Shown: positions 1 through 9,476, counted from the first letter of the stretch. The stretch is 64,000 nucleotides of DNA from Falsiroseomonas sp050563535 (GCF_050563535.1 NZ_JBNXUO010000008.1:1-64000); one strand, 5' to 3'. Numbers and translations: made by a program. Notes: generated from the sequence alone by a model not told the origin.

Positions 1-3000
1 GCGTCGGCGTCGCTCGCCAGCGCCGCCCAGGCGGGGTCGGGCCGCGCCGGGGCATGCGGGCGGGATGCCGGCGGCGGCGAGCCGCGTCGCCTCCGGCCCC
101 GGCTTCTCGACCGCGGCCTCGACCAGCGCGGCAACCCCCGGGCGCAGCGCGGCGAGCGTGGCGTCGAGCGCGGCGCCGTCGCCCGCCATCACCTCCCGCG
201 CGGCGGCTTCCTGCAGGCGGCGCAGCGGCAGCAGCGCCTCGAGCCGGGTGGCGGCCGGGGCGGGGGCGGCGTCGATCGCGGCGGCCGCCTGCTCGATCCC
301 GAACAGCTCCGCCGCGATCCAGGCGGCGCGCACCACGGCAGCGCCGGGGTTGCTCGCGCCCGCCAGCCGCGACAGGCCGGCGACGCCCAGCCGGTTGGCC
401 ACCGAATTGGCCAGGATCGTCGCCAGCAATTCCCGCCGCAGCCGGTGGCGCGGGATCAGCGCGGCGAAGCGTTCGCGCAGCGCGGTCGGGAAATAGGCGA
501 CCAGCAGAGGCGCCAGCGCGGGCTCGTCCGGCAGGGTGCTGTCCTCGATCGCCTCGGTCAGCCAGAGCTTGCCGAAGGGCAGCAGGGCGGCGAGTTCGGG
601 CCGCGTCAGCCCCTCTCCGGCCGCGGCGCGGGCGCGGATCGCGGCGGCATCGGGCAGCCCCGCCACCGCGCGGTCCAGCAGCCCTTCGCCTTCCAGCCGC
701 GCCATCAGGGCGGAATGGGCCGAGAGATCCTCCGCCGCCGTCAGCGCCTCGAGGCTGATCGCCAGGGACTGCGCGTGGTTGTCGGCCAGCACCAGGCGGC
801 CGACCTCGTCGGTCATCTCGGCCAGCAGCGCGTCGCGCTGGCGGCGCGTCAGCGCGCCCTCGCGCTCCGCCTCGGCCAGCAGGACCTTGATGTTCACCTC
901 GTGGTCCGAGGTGCTGACGCCGGCCGAGTTGTCGAGCGCGTCGGTGTTCAGCCGCACGCCCGCGCGCGCCGCCTCGATCCGGCCGGCCTGGGTGACGCCG
1001 AGATTGGCGCCTTCGCCGAGCACGCGGGCGCGCAGGTCGCGGCCGTCGACGCGGATCGCGTCGTTGGCGCGATCCCCGGCCTCGGCCTGGGTCTCGGTGC
1101 TTGCCTTCACATAGGTGCCGATGCCGCCGAAATAGAGCAGGTCCACCGGCAGGGTCAGGATGGCGCGCATGATCTCGGCCGGTTCCGCGCGGTCCTTGTC
1201 GAGGCCGAGCATGGCGCGGGCCTGCGGCGACAGCGGCAGGGACTTCGCGTTGCGCGGCAGCACCGCGCCGCCGGGCGAGAGCAGCCGCGGCTCGTAGTCG
1301 GCCCAGGAGGAGCGCGGCAGGCGGAACAGCCGCTCGCGCTCCGCGAAGGACGCCTCGGGGTCCGGGTCGGGGTCGAGGAAGATGTGCCGGTGGTCGAAGG
1401 CGGCGACCAGCCGCGTCCGGCGCGACACCAGCAGCCCGTTGCCGAAGACGTCGCCCGACATGTCGCCGACACCCGCGCAGGTGAAGGGCGCGTCCGCCAC
1501 GCCCGCGCCGCGGGTTTCCTGGAAGTGGCGGTCGATCATCACCCAGGCGCCGCGCGCGGTGATGCCCATGCCCTTGTGGTCGTAGCCCGCCGATCCGCCG
1601 CTGGCGAAGGCGTCGCCCAGCCAGAAGCCGTATTCGGCCGACAGCCCGTTGGCGATGTCGCTGAAGGTGGCGGTGCCCTTGTCGGCGGCGGCGACGATGT
1701 AGGGGTCGTCGCCGTCGCGGCGCACGACCTCGGGCGGGGTCGCGATGCCGTCGGCGGTGATGTTGTCCGTCAGGTCCAGCATGCCGCGAACCAGCGTTTC
1801 GTAGCAGGCGATGCCCTCGGCCTGGAACGCCTCGCGGTCGACGGCGGCGGGCGGGCGCTTCAGGATGAAGCCGCCCTTGGCGCCGGTCGGCACGATGACG
1901 ACGTTCTTCAGCCGCTGCGCCTTCATCAGGCCCAGCACCTCGGTGCGGAAGTCCTCGCGCCGGTCGGACCAGCGGATGCCGCCGCGCGCCACCGGGCCGG
2001 CGCGCAGGTGGCAGCCCTCCATGCGGGGCGAATGGACGAAGATCTCCCGCCAGGGGCGCGGCGCCGGCATGTCCCCCGCCCGCGCGCTGTCGATCTTGAA
2101 GGCGAGGTAGTCCTTCGCCTGGAAGAAGTTGGTGCGGAGCATCGCGTCGAGCAGCGTGCGCAGCCGCGACAGGATGCGGTCCTCGTCCGGGTTGGCCACG
2201 CCGTCCAGCAGCGCGCGCCAGGCGGCGTCCGCCCCCGCCTCGTCGCGGTCCGCCTCCCGCGGGGAGAAGCGCCGATGGAACAGCTCCACCAGGATGCGCG
2301 CGGCATCCGGATGCGCGGCCAGGGCGGCCTCAACGCTTTCCTGCGCGAAGGGGAATCCCACCTGCTTCAGCCAGCGGTACATCGCCCGCAGCAGCCAGCA
2401 GTCCCTCCACGACAGGCCCGCGCGCAGGACCAGGCGGTTGAAGCCGTCCGCCTCCACCTCGCCGCGCAGCAGGGCGTGCAGCGCGGCGGCGATGTCGGGG
2501 AAGCGGTCCTCGGGGCAGTCGGCCCGCGCTTCCAGCCGGTAGACATGCAGCACCACCACCGGGCCGCCGGCCGGGGTCAGGCGGTGCGGCACCTCCTCGA
2601 TCGCGCGGAGGTCGAGGCTCTCGAACAGCGGCAGCGCGTCCGAAAGCGGCAGCGGCCCGTCCGGGCTCGCCAGCCGCAGCGTCAGCGTCCTGAGATCGGC
2701 GCCGGCGGGGCGGGAGAGTTCGGCCCGCGGCCGGCCGCCATGGGCCAGCCCCTCGGCCAGGACCAGGTCGGCGACGCCCTGCGCCGCGCTTTCCGCCTGG
2801 CGGTAGGCGGGGGGAAAGGCCTCGCGCCAGCGGGCCAGCCGGCGGGGCGCGTTGGCCTCTCCCACCGCCTGCAGCAGCGCCTCCTCAAGCCGGTCGCGGA
2901 AGCCGCGCGTGGCCTGGACGATCGCGGCCTCGAGCGCGGCTTCCTCCACCGCCGGCAGGCCGCCGGGGGTGGTGCCGATCACGTAGTGGACCCGCGCCAG

Positions 3001-4362
3001 CGGCGCATCGCCGAGCAGCGTGTAGAAGGCCGAGAGCCGGCCGCCGAAGGCGCGCGCCAGCATCCCGCCGACCCGTTCGCGCATCTGCGTGTCGAAGGTG
3101 TCGCGCGGGAGCCAGGCGATGGCGGAGACGAAACGCTCGAACGGGTCGCGCCGCAGCACCAGCGCGGCGCGCGGCCTGATCTGGAGGTCGAGCGCACGGC
3201 GGCAGCCGGCGAGGATGGCGTCCTCCGGCGCCTGGAACAGCTCGTCCCGCGGCCAGGTGTCGAGGATGTTGCGCAGCGCGCGGCCGTCATGGCTGTCGGG
3301 CGCGACGCCGGCGGCGGCGAGGATGCGCAGCACCTTCTCCCGCAGCAGCGGGATGGAGCGCGGGTTGCGGTTGTAGGCCGCGGCCGCGAACAGGCCGTAG
3401 AACAGCCGCAGCCCGGTGATGCGCCCGGCGGCATCGGCGATGCGCGTCATCACCACGTCGGCGTGCTGCGGGCGGTGGACGGTGGCGCGCATGTTCGCCT
3501 TCACCACCGTCACCGGCTCGACGCGGGTGAGGTTGGCGCGCACCGCGGGCGGCACGTCCGGCAGGTGGCGCAGCGCGTCGAAGACCGGCACGGCCGGGTC
3601 GCGCAACAGGCCGAGGTCGTCCTCCGCCGCGACCGACAGCGCGTCCCCGTCCACATCCAGCCGGCGATGGCCGAGCAGCACGAAGTTCTCCTCCGCCATC
3701 CAGCGCAGGAAGGCCGCGTTCTCGCCGCCGCCCACCTCCGCCTCGGCGGCCTGCAGGCGGGCGAGCATGGCGGGGAAGTCGCCGACGGCAAGCCGCACAT
3801 CGGCCATGGCGCGGGCCAGCGCCGCTTCCAGCGCCGCCCACTCCTCCTCGTCGGACGCAGGCGCCGGCCCGCCCGCGCCGAGCATGGCGCCCGACCCGCC
3901 GGCCAGCGCGATGCGCATCATGCTCTCCCGCGTCGGCGACGCCTCGTCGATGGCGACCAGCCGCCCGGCCCCGTCGCGCCGCACCGGCACGACCGGGTGC
4001 AGCAGCTGGCGCACCACGCGGCCGCGCAGCGTCAGCGCGGCCAGCGCGCTGTCCACCAGGAAAGGCATGTCGTCGGTCACGATCTCCGCCACCGCGCCGG
4101 CGCCGCGGGCGGGGGGCAGCACGCGCAGCCGCGCCTCCCGCGGGGGGCGGCGCTCGGCGAAGGCGAACAGGCTGGCCGCCGCCTCGGCCAGCGCCTCGGG
4201 CGGGGTGGCGGCAAGTTCGGCGGTGGGCACGGCGGCGTGCAGGCGGCGCAGCAGCTCCGCCGCCGCGGGCGGCAGGGCGGGGGCGAGGCGCCGCAGCGCG
4301 GCTTCGGCGGCGCGCATCACCTCCGGCCGGACGCCGTCCTCGGGCATGGGTGCGTCGGTCAT
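1..4362 (-). CDS. NAD-specific glutamate dehydrogenase, large (GDH-180-like) class, 3' end missing
   Basis: Oxidative deamination of glutamate to 2-oxoglutarate with NAD. The start is the ATG at 4362, preceded by GGGAGGA. About 1434 residues read cleanly in one frame; the family is usually around 1600, so the C-terminus lies beyond the window. The catalytic core is recognisable: the dinucleotide/glutamate domain has PTGAKGGF near residue 825 (complement of about 1850-1890), preceded by GGIRWSDRREDFRTE and followed by GVGDMSGDVFGNG near residue 965. The N-terminal 700 residues match the regulatory part of this class in length and lack of simple repeats. In the last 60 bases the G/C third-position pattern moves to another frame, suggesting a frameshift near base 58. 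It stands alone on its strand, divergent from the cupin gene at 4482. Confidence 0.93.
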   Translation of the reverse strand, partial: MTDAPMPEDGVRPEVMRAAEAALRRLAPALPPAAAELLRRLHAAVPTAELAATPPEALAEAAASLFAFAERRPPREARLRVLPPARGAGAVAEIVTDDMPFLVDSALAALTLRGRVVRQLLHPVVPVRRDGAGRLVAIDEASPTRESMMRIALAGGSGAMLGAGGPAPASDEEEWAALEAALARAMADVRLAVGDFPAMLARLQAAEAEVGGGENAAFLRWMAEENFVLLGHRRLDVDGDALSVAAEDDLGLLRDPAVPVFDALRHLPDVPPAVRANLTRVEPVTVVKANMRATVHRPQHADVVMTRIADAAGRITGLRLFYGLFAAAAYNRNPRSIPLLREKVLRILAAAGVAPDSHDGRALRNILDTWPRDELFQAPEDAILAGCRRALDLQIRPRAALVLRRDPFERFVSAIAWLPRDTFDTQMRERVGGMLARAFGGRLSAFYTLLGDAPLARVHYVIGTTPGGLPAVEEAALEAAIVQATRGFRDRLEEALLQAVGEANAPRRLARWREAFPPAYRQAESAAQGVADLVLAEGLAHGGRPRAELSRPAGADLRTLTLRLASPDGPLPLSDALPLFESLDLRAIEEVPHRLTPAGGPVVVLHVYRLEARADCPEDRFPDIAAALHALLRGEVEADGFNRLVLRAGLSWRDCWLLRAMYRWLKQVGFPFAQESVEAALAAHPDAARILVELFHRRFSPREADRDEAGADAAWRALLDGVANPDEDRILSRLRTLLDAMLRTNFFQAKDYLAFKIDSARAGDMPAPRPWREIFVHSPRMEGCHLRAGPVARGGIRWSDRREDFRTEVLGLMKAQRLKNVVIVPTGAKGGFILKRPPAAVDREAFQAEGIACYETLVRGMLDLTDNITADGIATPPEVVRRDGDDPYIVAAADKGTATFSDIANGLSAEYGFWLGDAFASGGSAGYDHKGMGITARGAWVMIDRHFQETRGAGVADAPFTCAGVGDMSGDVFGNGLLVSRRTRLVAAFDHRHIFLDPDPDPEASFAERERLFRLPRSSWADYEPRLLSPGGAVLPRNAKSLPLSPQARAMLGLDKDRAEPAEIMRAILTLPVDLLYFGGIGTYVKASTETQAEAGDRANDAIRVDGRDLRARVLGEGANLGVTQAGRIEAARAGVRLNTDALDNSAGVSTSDHEVNIKVLLAEAEREGALTRRQRDALLAEMTDEVGRLVLADNHAQSLAISLEALTAAEDLSAHSALMARLEGEGLLDRAVAGLPDAAAIRARAAAGEGLTRPELAALLPFGKLWLTEAIEDSTLPDEPALAPLLVAYFPTALRERFAALIPRHRLRRELLATILANSVANRLGVAGLSRLAGASNPGAAVVRAAWIAAELFGIEQAAAAIDAAPAPAATRLEALLPLRRLQEAAAREVMAGDGAALDATLAALRPGVAALVEAAVEKPGPEATRLAAAGIPPACPGAARPRLGGAGERRRR

Positions 4363-4481
4363 CGGCGGTCCTCCCGGGTGGACCCTGAGGGTTCGGGGGC
4401 CCGTCCGCAAGCATGGCCGCGCGTCACTTACCCTCGGGTTGCCGCTGCCCGGATGCGCGGGGCTTTGCTAGAGTTCCCCGC

Positions 4482-5711
4482 ATGATCGCCGACCTCGCCG
4501 CCCTGCTCGCCCCGGTCACGCCGGACGCCTTCTTCGCCGACCACTACGACAAGGCGCCGCTGCATGTGCGCGGCGACCCGGCCAAGTTCGCCTCCGTGCT
4601 GTCCTGGCGGGGCATCAACCGGCTGCTGGACATGACCCATGCCTGGACCGGCACGTCCCTGAAGCTGGTGCTGGACAGCCAGACCATCCCGCCCGAGTCG
4701 TACTGCATCCGCGCCCAGGGCCGCGACGGCGGCGCGCAGCTGCTGCAGCCCGACGCGCGGCTGGTGCAGGGCTGGATCGCCAAGGGGGCGAGCGTGGTGA
4801 TGAACGACGTGGACAGCCTGACGCCGGGGCTGGCCAGCGTGTCCAACGCCCTGGAATCGGCCGGATTGGGCAAGAGCCAGGCGAATGTCTACATCTCCTG
4901 GCAGAGCCACAAGGCCTTCCGCACCCATTACGACACCCACGACGTCTGGGCGGTGCAGGTGGAGGGCGAGAAGACCTGGAACATCTGGGAAGGCCGCGCG
5001 GACTGGCCGATCCCCCACCCTGCCTTCCGCGGCCAGCCGCAGGACCACCACGACCAGGCCCGCGGGAAGCTGCGCGGCACGGTGCTGATGAAGCCGGGCG
5101 ACCTGCTCTACCTGCCGCGCGGCTGGTACCACGACGCTCTGGCGGAAGCCCCGGCGAGCGTCCACATCGCCTATGGCGTCCACGCGCCGCTCGGGATGGA
5201 CCTGGTGAACATCCTGGTGGAGCGGGTGCTCTACGACGCCGAGTTCCGCCGCCCCCTGCCGCGCCAGGACGGCAGCGCCCCGGCGCGCTTCGCGCTGACG
5301 CAGCGCGCCGGGCTGCTCGGCCAGCGGCTGGCGGAGCTGTGCCGCGACCCGAAGGTGCTGGAGGTGCTGGCCCAGTTCGTCGCCGGCTACCGCCACCAGC
5401 GCGGCGGCTACGACATCCTCGCCTCCCGCGGGATCGCGCCGCCCTCGGCCGGCGATGCGGCGGGCGGCGACGCGCCGGCCTTCCGGGTGGTGGCGGGCGG
5501 CGCCAAGCCGGTGCGGCGGGGCGCGGAATGGGTGGTGAAGACGGCGTCGGGCACGCTGCCGCTGACGCCGCCGGAGGCCGATGCCGCGGCCTGGCTGCTG
5601 GCGCGCCCCGACATCACCGCGGCGGAACTGGCGCAGGCGCATCCGGGCATCGACGCCGCGGCACTGGTCGGGCGGCTGGCCGGCGCCGGGCTGCTGGCGC
5701 CCGCGGCATGA
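4482..5711 (+). CDS. Cupin_4/JmjC-type putative protein hydroxylase
   Basis: A 409-residue protein of the cupin superfamily, probably a 2-oxoglutarate/Fe(II) oxygenase related to ribosomal protein hydroxylases. The iron ligands expected for the family are visible: H149-x-D151 inside HYDTHDV, and a second histidine at about H228 in SVHIAYG. The central jelly roll is followed by a C-terminal helical, winged-helix-like region of about 150 residues, as in the YcfD/NO66 architecture. I chose the ATG at 4482; an in-frame ATG at 4413 would add 23 unconserved residues overlapping the divergent promoter region. The stop overlaps the next gene's ATG (ATGA), so the two are translationally coupled. A paralogue lies at 6889. 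The substrate cannot be told from the sequence. Confidence 0.85.
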   Translation: MIADLAALLAPVTPDAFFADHYDKAPLHVRGDPAKFASVLSWRGINRLLDMTHAWTGTSLKLVLDSQTIPPESYCIRAQGRDGGAQLLQPDARLVQGWIAKGASVVMNDVDSLTPGLASVSNALESAGLGKSQANVYISWQSHKAFRTHYDTHDVWAVQVEGEKTWNIWEGRADWPIPHPAFRGQPQDHHDQARGKLRGTVLMKPGDLLYLPRGWYHDALAEAPASVHIAYGVHAPLGMDLVNILVERVLYDAEFRRPLPRQDGSAPARFALTQRAGLLGQRLAELCRDPKVLEVLAQFVAGYRHQRGGYDILASRGIAPPSAGDAAGGDAPAFRVVAGGAKPVRRGAEWVVKTASGTLPLTPPEADAAAWLLARPDITAAELAQAHPGIDAAALVGRLAGAGLLAPAA

Positions 5712-6127
5712 GGCGCTTCCTCGCTGCGTTCCTGCTGCTGCCGGGCCTCGCCGCCGCGCAGCCGCGCCCTTTCAACTGCGTTGGCGCCGAGCAGTTGGAG
5801 GACGACGTCCTCGCGGTTCCCTTCGCGCGCGGCAGCGCGACGCTGCGCGAGGCGGGGCGCGCCCCGATCGCCGCCGCCGCCGAACTGGCGAAGGAGACGC
5901 CGGAGCGCAACATCTGCGTCCTTGGCCATGCCGACCGCAGCGCGGGGGCGGAGACCTCCACCCAGCTCGCCGCCCAGCGGGCACGGGCGGTGGCCAATGC
6001 GCTGGCCGCGCAGGGGGTGGAGCGCGACCGCATCCGGGCCGAGGCGCGGGTCGGCGCCTATAGCGGGCGGGGGGCGGAGCCGGGCGCGCGGGCCGTCACC
6101 ATCGTGGTGCTGCCCGCCCCGCCCTGA
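5708..6127 (+). CDS. Exported OmpA-like domain protein
   Basis: A 139-residue protein with a clear Sec signal peptide (MRRFLAAFLLLPGLAAA, cleavage probably before QPRPF). A single OmpA-like peptidoglycan-binding fold follows: VPFARGSATL, then a helix, the GHADRS segment that replaces the family GHTD, and a helix AAQRARAVANALAAQGV. It is shorter than outer-membrane OmpA because there is no beta-barrel. It probably sits in the periplasm and touches peptidoglycan. The GHAD-RS segment keeps the Asp and Arg that normally bind meso-diaminopimelate. It overlaps the upstream cupin gene by 4 bp, so it shares that transcript. Confidence 0.78.
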   Translation: MRRFLAAFLLLPGLAAAQPRPFNCVGAEQLEDDVLAVPFARGSATLREAGRAPIAAAAELAKETPERNICVLGHADRSAGAETSTQLAAQRARAVANALAAQGVERDRIRAEARVGAYSGRGAEPGARAVTIVVLPAPP

Positions 6128-6276
6128 CGCCGGTGGCCGCCGGCGATTCCACCCCGGCAGCTCGGCCGCCAAGGATCCGGCAACGGATTCCTGAATAATT
6201 GATCATGTCTGTCGGTCCGTGATGGGCAGCCCATGAAGGCTGCGCCATCATGCAGGGGTTGAGGGGAGAAGCGGCC
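6128..6276 (+). promoter_or_regulatory. Probable promoter region of the repeat lipoprotein
   Basis: This spacer holds one of the few AT-rich patches in the neighbourhood (about 6189-6210, including gaataattgatcatg). It is followed by a small inverted element around gatgggcagcccatg at 6221-6235. No exact sigma-70 boxes can be assigned with confidence; I infer a promoter because the spacer precedes a gene with its own ribosome-binding site. Confidence 0.35.
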
Positions 6277-6828
6277 ATGCCGAACCAGCCGGAGAATGAC
6301 GACGGGCGGGAGACGCCGCCCCTGCGCCGGCGGCTCCTCGTGCTGAAGCTGGCGGCGCTCGGCGGCATCACCACCGCGACGGCGGCCTGCGTGCCGCAGC
6401 AGGGCCCGGTGGTCTACGCCCCCGCCCCGGTGGTGCGGCGCGGCACCGGCATCAGCGACAGCGACCCGTCGGATGCGCCGGGCAACGGCCGCGGCGGGCA
6501 TCGCGGCAGCGGCATCAGCGACAGCGACCCGAGCGACGCCCCCGGCTATGGCCGCGGCGGGCGGCGCGTCAGCGGCGTGTCGGACAGCGACCCGTCGGAC
6601 GCGCCCGGCCGCGGTCGCGGCGGCGGATACCGCGGGACCGGCATCACCGACGCCGATCCGTCGGACGGTCCCGGCCGCGGGCGCGGCGGCGGATACCGCG
6701 GCAGCGGCATCACCGACGCCGACCCGTCGGACGGACCGGGGCGCGGGCGCGGCGGGGCACGCTACCGCACCGGCGCGTCCGACAGCGACCCGTCGGACGC
6801 GCCCGGCCGCGGCCGCCGCGGCTGGTGA
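6277..6828 (+). CDS. Lipoprotein with six Asp-rich DSDPSD repeats
   Basis: A 183-residue protein of no family I can name. The start at 6277 has GAGGGGAGAAG just upstream; an in-frame ATG at 6250 is less likely. RRRLLVLK followed by a hydrophobic stretch and TATAAC gives a Tat-like or lipoprotein signal, with the lipidated cysteine at C38. After a Pro/Val linker come six repeats of 21-22 residues with core (G/S)-I-(S/T)-D-(S/A)-D-P-S-D-(A/G)-P-G-x-G-R-G-G. Alternating acidic (DxDPSD) and basic glycine (GRGG) blocks suggest a calcium-binding or flexible surface protein. It lies between two cupin oxygenase genes on the same strand. Six nearly equal repeats encoded by similar DNA could expand or contract by recombination. 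Confidence 0.75.
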   Translation: MPNQPENDDGRETPPLRRRLLVLKLAALGGITTATAACVPQQGPVVYAPAPVVRRGTGISDSDPSDAPGNGRGGHRGSGISDSDPSDAPGYGRGGRRVSGVSDSDPSDAPGRGRGGGYRGTGITDADPSDGPGRGRGGGYRGSGITDADPSDGPGRGRGGARYRTGASDSDPSDAPGRGRRGW

Positions 6829-6888
6829 GGCAGCGGGCCCCGGCCCGCCGCCGCGCCCGGCAACCCCCCCCCGCAGGATCCCTTCCCG

Positions 6889-8070
6889 GTGACATCCCCC
6901 ACCCTGGCCGAGGCCGCCTGGGCGCAGGCCTTCGGCGACCTTTCCGTGGATGACGGCCTGGCGTTGCGCGAAGGCACCGCCTGGCGCCACTTCCCCGCGC
7001 CCGATCCGGCGCGCCATGCCGGGCTGCTCTCCATCGCCGATCTCGACGCCTTCCTGGCCACGGACGCCGCGCGCGCGCCGCGGCTGTCCATGGCCGATGG
7101 CAGCCGCAAGGGCAGCGCCGCCGTGCCGCCGGAGGACTATCTGCGCGACGACGGCCGCGCCGACCTGCCGAACCTGTTCCGCCGCTTCGACGCGGGGGCG
7201 ACGCTCGTCGTCTCGCAGTTCCACGAGATGCACCCGGCGCTGCAACGCTTCTGCCGCGGGCTGGAACAGGTCTTCCTGCATGCCGTGCAGGCCAACATCT
7301 ACCTGACCCCGCCCGGCGCGCAGGGCTTCCGCGTCCACTACGACACGCATGACGTGCTGGTGCTGCAGGTGACGGGCGAGAAGAAGTGGCGGTTGTGGGA
7401 CCACCAGCCCTTCCCGCAGCCGACGCGCCGCACCCCCTGGCCCGGCAACATCCAGCCGGAGGGCGAGCCCACGCATCTGACGCTGCGGCCGGGCGATTCG
7501 CTCTATGTCCCGCGCGGGGTCATGCATGACGCGGCGGCGCAGGACGGCGACGCGCCTTCGCTGCATGTCACGGTCGGGCTGCTCGAACCCTCCTTCGCGG
7601 CCGTGCTGCGCCTGGCGGTGGACCTGCTGGAAGGCAGCGACCCGGCGCTGCGCGCCGCCTTCCCGACCTGGCGCCTGGCGGAAGGCCCCGGGGCGCTGGC
7701 CGCGCTGGCGCAGCCGCTGGCGGCCCGGCTGGCCGAACCCGCGGCACTGGAGCGCACGGCGCTTGCCCTGCTGGACCGCCTGGCAGAGGACCGGCCGCCG
7801 CTGCTGTCGCGCGGGTTGTTCGTGGCGGCGCCGGCGCCGGGCGCGCCGCTGCGCATCGCCGCGGGCGCGCTGCACGCCCTGGTGCCGGATGCGGCGGGCG
7901 GCGCCAGCCTGCGCTGGGCGGGCGACCCGATCGCGCTGGACGGGACTCAGGCCGGCTGGGTGGAGCGCCTGGCCGAGGGCGCGAGCCCCGCGGAGCTGGG
8001 CGAGGGCGCGGCGGAGTTCTGCGCACGCCTCCTGCGGCTCGGCCTGCTGGAAGCGGCGCGGCCGGACTGA
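6889..8070 (+). CDS. Second Cupin_4/JmjC-type putative protein hydroxylase
   Basis: A 393-residue paralogue of the protein at 4482. The metal-binding H150-x-D152 lies in the same HYDTHDV context, followed by LQVTGEKKWRLW and, after the strand LRPGDSLYVPRG, a histidine in LHVTVG. The start is a GTG at 6889, since no ATG precedes the conserved N-terminal region. About 60 bp separate it from the repeat lipoprotein, with a C-run (ccccccccc) in between. The C-terminal third is Ala/Leu-rich and helical, as in its paralogue. The role is presumably Fe(II)/2-oxoglutarate hydroxylation of a protein. Nearby proteins rich in Asp, Pro and Arg are possible substrates, but nothing in the sequence proves this. 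Confidence 0.83.
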   Translation: MTSPTLAEAAWAQAFGDLSVDDGLALREGTAWRHFPAPDPARHAGLLSIADLDAFLATDAARAPRLSMADGSRKGSAAVPPEDYLRDDGRADLPNLFRRFDAGATLVVSQFHEMHPALQRFCRGLEQVFLHAVQANIYLTPPGAQGFRVHYDTHDVLVLQVTGEKKWRLWDHQPFPQPTRRTPWPGNIQPEGEPTHLTLRPGDSLYVPRGVMHDAAAQDGDAPSLHVTVGLLEPSFAAVLRLAVDLLEGSDPALRAAFPTWRLAEGPGALAALAQPLAARLAEPAALERTALALLDRLAEDRPPLLSRGLFVAAPAPGAPLRIAAGALHALVPDAAGGASLRWAGDPIALDGTQAGWVERLAEGASPAELGEGAAEFCARLLRLGLLEAARPD

Positions 8071-8172
8071 CGGCGGCGGCCAGCGGCGGGAAGGCGCGCC
8101 CTGGACCGCCATCCTCGCTTCGATCAGCGCGGGTCATGGTCCAGGCTCTTGTCCTGTCGCGGGATTCACGCC

Positions 8173-9408
8173 CTATTGCGCGGCCACCGGGCGCAGCGGC
8201 GGCGCGGCCTCCTGCCAGAGCTCGGGGCGCAGTTCCTCCCGCCGGTCGGGGAAGAACAGCGCGCCGGCCAGCGTCACCACCCCGAAGGCCGCGAGCACGG
8301 CCAGCACCGCGGCCGACCCGCCGGCCGAATCATGCAGCCAGCCGACGATGGGGGACGCCGTGGCGGCCCCGAGGAAGCCCACGGAGAAGCGGATGGAATA
8401 CAGCTTCGCGCGCAGCGCGGGGGCGACGTAGCGCGCCGTCATCGTCTCGTTCACCGTCACCTGGCCGAAGACGGAAGCGCAGACCAGCGCCGCCAGCAGC
8501 AGCACCGGCCAGCCCGATACCTGCGTCAGCGCCAGCAGCAGCGGCGCCTGCACGATGGCGAGCGGCAGGAAGACGCGCCGCAGCGTCATGCGGTCGATCA
8601 TCCGGCCCACCGTGAACTGCGTCAGCCCGCCGCAGATCGTCACCAGGAAGGCCAGCAGCCCCACCACCGGCAGCAGGTCCGGGCTGCCGGCCAGCCTCTC
8701 CTCCATCAGCTTCGGCAGCAGCAGGGTGAAGCCGTTGAAGACGAAGCCGCTGGTCGTGGCGATCGCCAGCAGCACGATCACCGCGCGGCGGACCACGGCG
8801 GGCGGGATCTCGGGGAACGGCCGCGCCGCCGCCTTGGCCTTCGCCACGTCGGTCAGCCCGTTGGCCAGGTAGAGCAGCCCGCAGCCGATGCAGAGCAGCC
8901 CGGGCAGGATGAAGCCCCAGCGCCAGCCGAGGAAGGCGGAGCAGGCCGCCGTCACCACCGGCGCCAGCGCCACGCCGAGATTGCCGAAGACGCCATTCAC
9001 CCCGACCGAGGCGCCGACCCGGTCACCCGCCGCATCCACCAGCATCGCCGTGCCGATCGGGTGGTAGATCGCGCTGAAGGCGCCGGCGACGAACAGCGCC
9101 GCCGCCAGCGTCCAGGGCCCGGCCGCCAGCCCGGCCAGGACCATCCCCGCCCCGGTGCCGAGGAAGAAGGCCAGCAGCAGCGCCGGCCGCCCCGTGCGTT
9201 CCGCCAGCCAGCCCATCGGCAGCGACCCGAGGCCGTAGACCACGAACATCCCCGTCCCCAGCGCCAGGATGGGCCCGTAGACCGTGCCGAAGGTCGCGCC
9301 GTCCTGCACCACCATGGCGAGGACCGCCGTGGCCAGGATCAGCAGCCCGTAATGGGTGAAGACATGCGCCGCGTTGACGAAGACGATCTGCCGCCTGGCC
9401 GCATCCAT
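8173..9408 (-). CDS. MFS transporter
   Basis: About 411 residues with the 12-helix pattern of the major facilitator superfamily. The first helix follows MDAARRQIVFVNAAHVFTHYG. The loop 2-3 motif is LPMGWLAERTGRPALL, a variant of GxLaDrxGrr, and a long cytoplasmic loop near AKAKAAARP separates the two six-helix halves. I chose the ATG at 9408; an upstream in-frame ATG at 9441 adds 11 Arg-rich residues. The substrate is unknown. It is divergent from an AraC-type regulator with only 68 bp between the starts, so that regulator probably controls it. Confidence 0.85.
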   Translation of the reverse strand: MDAARRQIVFVNAAHVFTHYGLLILATAVLAMVVQDGATFGTVYGPILALGTGMFVVYGLGSLPMGWLAERTGRPALLLAFFLGTGAGMVLAGLAAGPWTLAAALFVAGAFSAIYHPIGTAMLVDAAGDRVGASVGVNGVFGNLGVALAPVVTAACSAFLGWRWGFILPGLLCIGCGLLYLANGLTDVAKAKAAARPFPEIPPAVVRRAVIVLLAIATTSGFVFNGFTLLLPKLMEERLAGSPDLLPVVGLLAFLVTICGGLTQFTVGRMIDRMTLRRVFLPLAIVQAPLLLALTQVSGWPVLLLAALVCASVFGQVTVNETMTARYVAPALRAKLYSIRFSVGFLGAATASPIVGWLHDSAGGSAAVLAVLAAFGVVTLAGALFFPDRREELRPELWQEAAPPLRPVAAQ

Positions 9409-9476
9409 GGTGTCCGTCCGCTTCCGTCCGATGCGCCGCATGCTAGCCTGGCGGGGAAACGACGGGACGACAGTTC

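Noticed and set aside
445..4485. A 1346-residue open frame on the plus strand
   Set aside because: It is the mirror of the NAD-GDH gene; the protein is low-complexity (R, G, Q, H) and the opposite strand carries recognisable catalytic motifs.
6840..6890. C-run (nine C) before the second cupin gene as a phase-variable tract
   Set aside because: It lies upstream of the GTG start, not in coding sequence, and I see no evidence of an on/off frame effect.
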